DNA of 9,512 nucleotides from Tannerellaceae bacterium (GTDB lineage: Bacteria; Bacteroidota; Bacteroidia; Bacteroidales; Tannerellaceae). Location: assembly GCA_031267775.1 (NCBI GenBank), contig JAIRYL010000043.1, positions 1 through 9,512 of the forward strand. Reading direction: 5' to 3'. Of this stretch, positions 5,806 to 9,512 are shown one piece after another; position 1 is the first letter of the stretch; each line of letters opens with the position of its first letter. Under the pieces are notes generated by a model. It had not been told where the DNA came from, did not search any database, and saw nothing but the letters and a program-made list of their open reading frames with translations. Both the position numbers and the translations under genes were made by a program.

Positions 5806-5842
5806 ACTGAATCAGCCGGATATATCATTCGGTTGGTTCAGT
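5806..5842 (+). terminator. 13-bp hairpin after the carboxylase operon
   Basis: ACTGAATCAGCCG (5806-5818) pairs over 13 bp with CGGTTGGTTCAGT (5830-5842), with two G-U pairs and the loop GATATATCATT. It starts 26 nt after the stop codon of the carrier gene. Only a weak T run follows (CTGTTTG), so termination may be imperfect or the structure may serve mainly as a 3' stabiliser. Confidence 0.6.
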
Positions 5843-5904
5843 CTGTTTGAACATGTTATAACGTAAATTCCGGCGCCTCCTGAAATGAAAACATTCAAAC
5901 AGAC
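5841..5904. repeat. 11-bp inverted repeat between the operon and clpC
   Basis: GTCTGTTTGAA (5841-5851) and TTCAAACAGAC (5894-5904) are exact reverse complements separated by 42 nt. The left arm overlaps the last two bases of the preceding hairpin, so the two folds nearly abut. It ends 30 nt before the putative clpC -33 element, so it could be an operator or a second terminator arm. Confidence 0.4.
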
Positions 5905-5934
5905 ACTCGCCATGTTTTCAATATTGGCACAGAT

Positions 5935-5968
5935 TTTGACATAATATAGTCAAAGATTATTAACTTTG
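5935..5968 (+). promoter_or_regulatory. clpC: Bacteroidetes-type promoter of clpC
   Basis: TAACTTTG (5961-5968) matches the -7 consensus TAnnTTTG exactly, and TTTG (5935-5938) can serve as the -33 element. The 22-nt spacing is slightly longer than the usual 19-21. The start codon lies 28 nt past the -7 box. I see no CIRCE element and no CtsR-type heptamer repeat, so heat-shock control by HrcA or CtsR is not supported. Confidence 0.6.
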
Positions 5969-5996
5969 CTAAGTAGTAGCATTACAATTATATAAG

Positions 5997-8540
5997 ATGA
6001 ACAATAATTATTCAAAAAAACTCATCGATGTGATTGCATATAGCCGGGAAGAAGCGGCAAGGCTTCAGAATGGTTCTATCGGTCCCGAACATCTTATGTT
6101 GGGTATCATTCGCGACGGTGAAAGCAAAGCCATCGAAATATTGCATGAATTACATGCCGATATGTATGATATAAAGAAAAAAATAGAACGGGATATACGA
6201 ACTTCTGTCGAAGTAGACGAAGTATCCGAAAATAATATTGCTATCAGTAAAATTTCCGAACGGGTTTTGCGTATGAGTATGCTTGAAGCGCGTATGTTTA
6301 AAAGCGAACAGACGAATACCGAACACTTGCTTTTAGCTATTCTGAAAGAAGAGTCTAATAGCGCCGCAAAAATATTAGGTTTGGCAGGCATAACGTATCG
6401 CGCAGCGTATAAAAGTTTGGTAAACAGCACAGGTATGGGAGAAATGGATGATTATGAAGAAGAGGATGACGAGATAAGCGACGGATATACGGACGACGAT
6501 GAAGATGAAGGTTTTTCAACCAGAAAAGAACCGCCCCGTTCGTCGAATCCAACGCAACCCAAATCGCCGAACGATACGCCCGTGCTGGATAACTTTGGCA
6601 CGGATATGACGCGCGCAGCATCTGAAAACCGCTTAGACCCGATTGTAGGCCGTGAAAAAGAAATCGAGCGCCTGGCGCAAATACTAAGCCGGCGGAAGAA
6701 AAATAATCCGGTATTAATTGGCGAACCGGGCGTTGGGAAATCGGCTATTGCAGAAGGTTTGGCTTTGCGGATCATACAGCGTAAAATACCGCGTATTTTA
6801 TTTGATAAGCGCGTTATAAGCCTTGATATGGCCTCTATTGTTGCCGGCACAAAGTATCGCGGACAATTTGAAGAACGCATTAAAGCGATACTGAACGAAT
6901 TATCAAAAAACCCTCATATTATCTTATTCATCGACGAAATACATACAATCGTAGGGGCCGGTTCCGCTTCAGGCTCGATGGACGCCGCTAATATGTTAAA
7001 GCCCGCTTTGGCTCGCGGCGAAATACAATGTATCGGCGCCACTACGCTGGATGAATATCGTAAAAATATCGAGAAAGACGGAGCGCTGGAACGTCGTTTT
7101 CAAAAAGTAATCGTAAACCCGACAACTGTTGAAGAAACCTTACAGATTCTGCAAAACATCAAACAGCGTTATGAAGAACATCATAACGTTATTTATACAG
7201 ACGAGGCGTTGAAAGCTTGCGTAAACCTTGCCGAACGATATATCAGCGACCGTAATTTCCCCGATAAAGCTATAGACGCTCTGGACGAAGCCGGTTCGCG
7301 CGTACATATATCTAATATAATCGTACCAAAGAGTATTGAAGAATTAGAAGCTAAAATAGAAAATACCAAAACAGAAAAGCTTGCCGCCGTAAAATCTCAA
7401 AACTTTGAGTTGGCGGCCAGTTTCCGCGATAAAGAACGTCAATACCTGTTGCAACTGGAAGCTGCCAAATCAAAATGGGAACAGGAACTGCAAGAACATC
7501 GCGAAACGGTTGACGAAGAAAAGGTAGCCGAAGTGATTGCCATGACGTCGGGCGTACCTGTTCAGCGAATTGCAACGGCCGAAAATGTCAGACTTCTTGA
7601 AATGGGCGACATACTAAAACGCAAGGTTATCGGGCAGGACGAAGCCGTTGCCAAAATTGTAAAAGCTATACAGCGTAACAGGGTAGGATTAAAAGATCCG
7701 AACAAACCTATCGGAACATTCATGTTTATGGGGCCGACAGGCGTGGGTAAAACGCATCTGGCCAAGAAGCTGGCCGAATATCTGTTTGATTCGCCAGACA
7801 CGCTGATACGTATCGATATGAGCGAGTACCTGGAGAAGTTTGCCGTTTCGCGTTTGATTGGCGCGCCTCCCGGATATGTAGGTTATGAAGAAGGCGGCCA
7901 GTTAACGGAAAAAGTGCGCCGGAAACCATATTCTGTCGTTTTATTAGACGAGATTGAAAAGGCGCACCCGGATGTATTTAATATTTTGCTGCAAGTATTG
8001 GACGAAGGCCGCCTGACTGACAGTTTAGGCAGACGGATTGATTTTAAAAATACAATTCTGATATTGACCTCGAATATTGGTACCCGCCAGTTAAAAGACT
8101 TTGGCCACGGCATAGGGTTTAATACCAAAAAGCCGGATGAAACAGACCGGGATTTCTCTCGCAGTATCATTCAAAAAGCGCTGAATAAAGCGTTTGCGCC
8201 CGAATTTCTGAATCGTATAGACGACATTATCATGTTTGACCAGTTAAACAAGAGCGCTATTCACCAGATTATCGATATTGAACTGGAAGGCTTGCATGAG
8301 CGCATCCGGAAATTAGGTTACTCGCTTATACTTACAGACGAAGCGAAAGATTTTATAGCTTCAAAAGGATATGACGTCCAGTTTGGCGCCCGTCCCTTGA
8401 AACGCGCCATTCAAAAATACCTGGAAGATGAAATGGCAGAGATGATTATTAAAGCTTCTGTAAGCGAAGGAGACGTTATACGCGTTGAATTTAATAAAGA
8501 AGAACAAAAACTTACTACGGAAGTAAAAAAGAAAGAATAA
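5997..8540 (+). CDS. clpC: ClpC-type AAA+ unfoldase (Clp protease ATPase subunit)
   Basis: It is an ATP-driven ring unfoldase that feeds substrates to the ClpP peptidase in the cytoplasm. It has 847 residues, a usual ClpC length. In order: two Clp N-domain repeats (about 10-60 and 85-140); a very acidic linker (about 150-172, runs of D/E); AAA1 with Walker A GEPGVGKS (242-249), pore segment AGTKYRGQFEER and Walker B ILFIDE (309-314); a short middle coiled coil with a UVR-like motif (about 447-497), which marks ClpC rather than the long-middle ClpB; and AAA2 with Walker A GPTGVGKT (579-586), pore segment GAPPGYVGYEEGGQ, Walker B LLDE (649-652) and sensor TSN (691-693). The ClpP-docking tripeptide IGF (706-708) is present, supporting protease partnership. 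The C-terminus has the usual FGARPLKRAIQ. The adaptors McsA/McsB and the repressor CtsR, which accompany clpC in Firmicutes, are absent here. It has its own promoter and terminator. Confidence 0.96.
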   Translation: MNNNYSKKLIDVIAYSREEAARLQNGSIGPEHLMLGIIRDGESKAIEILHELHADMYDIKKKIERDIRTSVEVDEVSENNIAISKISERVLRMSMLEARMFKSEQTNTEHLLLAILKEESNSAAKILGLAGITYRAAYKSLVNSTGMGEMDDYEEEDDEISDGYTDDDEDEGFSTRKEPPRSSNPTQPKSPNDTPVLDNFGTDMTRAASENRLDPIVGREKEIERLAQILSRRKKNNPVLIGEPGVGKSAIAEGLALRIIQRKIPRILFDKRVISLDMASIVAGTKYRGQFEERIKAILNELSKNPHIILFIDEIHTIVGAGSASGSMDAANMLKPALARGEIQCIGATTLDEYRKNIEKDGALERRFQKVIVNPTTVEETLQILQNIKQRYEEHHNVIYTDEALKACVNLAERYISDRNFPDKAIDALDEAGSRVHISNIIVPKSIEELEAKIENTKTEKLAAVKSQNFELAASFRDKERQYLLQLEAAKSKWEQELQEHRETVDEEKVAEVIAMTSGVPVQRIATAENVRLLEMGDILKRKVIGQDEAVAKIVKAIQRNRVGLKDPNKPIGTFMFMGPTGVGKTHLAKKLAEYLFDSPDTLIRIDMSEYLEKFAVSRLIGAPPGYVGYEEGGQLTEKVRRKPYSVVLLDEIEKAHPDVFNILLQVLDEGRLTDSLGRRIDFKNTILILTSNIGTRQLKDFGHGIGFNTKKPDETDRDFSRSIIQKALNKAFAPEFLNRIDDIIMFDQLNKSAIHQIIDIELEGLHERIRKLGYSLILTDEAKDFIASKGYDVQFGARPLKRAIQKYLEDEMAEMIIKASVSEGDVIRVEFNKEEQKLTTEVKKKE

Positions 8541-8558
8541 ACTGAAAAAAAGAACCTG

Positions 8559-8594
8559 AAAAAATGTCAGATATAAGTATCCGGCATTTTTTTT
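8559..8594 (+). terminator. Rho-independent terminator of clpC
   Basis: AAAAAATGTC-A-GATA (8559-8573), loop TAAG, then TATC-C-GG-CATTTTTT (8578-8592) pair with one A/C mismatch and one G-U pair, followed by an unbroken run of eight T (8587-8594). It starts 19 nt after the stop codon and ends 43 nt before htpG, so htpG is probably transcribed separately. The A-rich 5' arm would let it work from the other strand too. Confidence 0.8.
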
Positions 8595-8636
8595 GTAAAC
8601 CTGTAAACAAATTAATAATGTAATATCTGAAAATAT

Positions 8637-9512
8637 ATGGCAAAACAAGGAAACATTGGGGTAACAAGCGAGAATATATTCCCCATTATCAAGAAATTTT
8701 TGTATAGCGATCATGAAATATTTCTTCGCGAAATAATATCTAACGCGGTAGACGCTACTCAAAAGTTAAAGACGTTGTCTTCGGTAGGCGAATTCAAGGG
8801 CGAATTAGGCGACTCAACCATCCGTATAAAGATGGATGAAAAAGCCGGCGTAATTACCGTTAGCGACCGGGGTATCGGCATGACGGCCGAGGAAATAGAC
8901 AAATATATCAATCAAATAGCTTTTTCGGGGGCTGAAGAATTTGTAGAAAAATACAAAAACGATGCTGCCGCTATTATCGGACATTTTGGCTTGGGCTTCT
9001 ACTCTACGTTCATGGTCTCGAAAAAAGTAGAAATCGTAACCAAATCGTATAAGGAAGGCGCCGTTCCGATGAAATGGAGTTGCGAGGGAAATCCCGAGTA
9101 TACATTAGCGGAAACAACAAAGGAAGATATCGGGACAGATATTATTTTATATATCGACGATGAAAACAAAGAATTTCTGAATAAAGACAAGATAAGCGGA
9201 TTACTGAAAAAATATTGCCGTTTCTTACCCATACCTATTGCTTTTGGTAAAAAACAGGAATGGAAAGACGGCAAATATGTCGATACGGATGAAGATAATA
9301 TAGCTAACGACGTAAAACCGGCCTGGGTACGCAAGCCTTCCGAACTTACGGATGAAGATTACAAGAAATTCTATCAGGGCTTATACCCCATGAGCGAAGA
9401 GCCTTTATTCTGGATACATTTAAATGTAGACTATCCGTTTAATCTGACAGGTATCCTTTATTTTCCCCGCATTAAAAATAATATCGATCTGAACCGGAAT
9501 AAAATACAGTTG
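8637..9512 (+). CDS. htpG: HtpG, Hsp90-family chaperone, N-terminal 292 codons (3' end beyond window)
   Basis: It is an ATP-dependent dimeric cytoplasmic chaperone. The frame runs from the ATG at 8637 to the right edge, 292 of roughly 680 expected residues. The GHKL ATP-binding domain is complete: LREIISNAVDA (30-40) with Glu32, Asn36 and Asp39, DRGIGM (77-82), and the lid and glycine motif IGHFGLGFYS (114-123). The middle domain begins after about residue 225 (KPAWVRKPSELTDEDYKKFYQGLY) and is cut off after NRNKIQL. The lid reads IAFSGAEEF where E. coli HtpG has a KSGT-type sequence, a variant I associate with the Bacteroidetes. The start is fixed by MAKQGNIGVTSENIFPIIKKFLYSDHEIFLREI; no Shine-Dalgarno motif precedes it, in line with the phylum. 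No good -7 box was found in the 43 nt between terminator and start. Adjacency to clpC groups two proteostasis factors. Confidence 0.97.
   Translation, partial: MAKQGNIGVTSENIFPIIKKFLYSDHEIFLREIISNAVDATQKLKTLSSVGEFKGELGDSTIRIKMDEKAGVITVSDRGIGMTAEEIDKYINQIAFSGAEEFVEKYKNDAAAIIGHFGLGFYSTFMVSKKVEIVTKSYKEGAVPMKWSCEGNPEYTLAETTKEDIGTDIILYIDDENKEFLNKDKISGLLKKYCRFLPIPIAFGKKQEWKDGKYVDTDEDNIANDVKPAWVRKPSELTDEDYKKFYQGLYPMSEEPLFWIHLNVDYPFNLTGILYFPRIKNNIDLNRNKIQL

Noticed and set aside
5945..5996. CIRCE-like operator upstream of clpC (GCTA/TAGC around 5968-5980)
   Set aside because: The arms are only 4 bp and do not match the TTAGCACTC/GAGTGCTAA pattern.
6452..6880. 142-aa minus-strand open frame inside clpC
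   Set aside because: It is an antisense shadow. The Ser run at its C-terminus is just the complement of the acidic linker codons of ClpC.
8592..8629. htpG promoter with TTTG at 8592-8595 and an AT-rich -7 region
   Set aside because: No sequence in the right place matches TAnnTTTG well, and the TTTG overlaps the terminator T run.

Overview
The window most likely comes from a member of the Bacteroidetes, probably of the order Bacteroidales. Four things point that way: the start sites are AT-rich with no clear Shine-Dalgarno motif; a TAnnTTTG-type promoter element lies upstream of clpC; an acyl-CoA carboxylase is split into three subunits in the order carboxyltransferase, biotin carboxylase, biotin carrier; and HtpG carries the FSGAEEF variant that I associate with this phylum. 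I could not test the species.

Layout. Positions 760 to 1 (minus strand) hold the 5' part of a secreted or lipid-anchored, beta-helix-like protein that runs off the left edge. Positions 761 to 2123 are 1.36 kb with no credible gene but dense in repeats: a 172-bp segment bounded by 12-bp inverted repeats, five copies of a small hairpin repeat with a constant 11-nt loop, and a 21-bp minisatellite of 11 copies plus one decayed copy. A composite motif (an 11-mer, an 11-nt gap and the hairpin) occurs twice in opposite orientation and brackets the minisatellite. Positions 2124 to 5779 are the carboxylase operon on the plus strand, ended by a 13-bp hairpin. Positions 5997 to 8540 encode ClpC, followed by a strong terminator. 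From 8637 to the right edge runs the first 292 codons of htpG.

How the genes work together. The three carboxylase subunits together provide every catalytic part of a propionyl-CoA carboxylase-type enzyme: ATP-dependent carboxylation of biotin, the swinging biotin carrier, and carboxyl transfer to an acyl-CoA. The carrier has an extra N-terminal domain that looks like the BT (biotin carboxylase-carboxyltransferase bridging) domain normally found inside fused alpha chains, so the set reads as an alpha chain cut in two plus a beta chain. ClpC (an unfoldase, presumably serving ClpP) and HtpG (bacterial Hsp90) form a neighbouring protein quality-control pair, each apparently transcribed on its own.

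The coding half is conventional housekeeping. The unusual content is the repeat-rich intergenic region, where compensatory base changes between hairpin copies suggest that the folded structure matters. I see no transposase, CRISPR array, tRNA, rRNA or recognisable defence gene.
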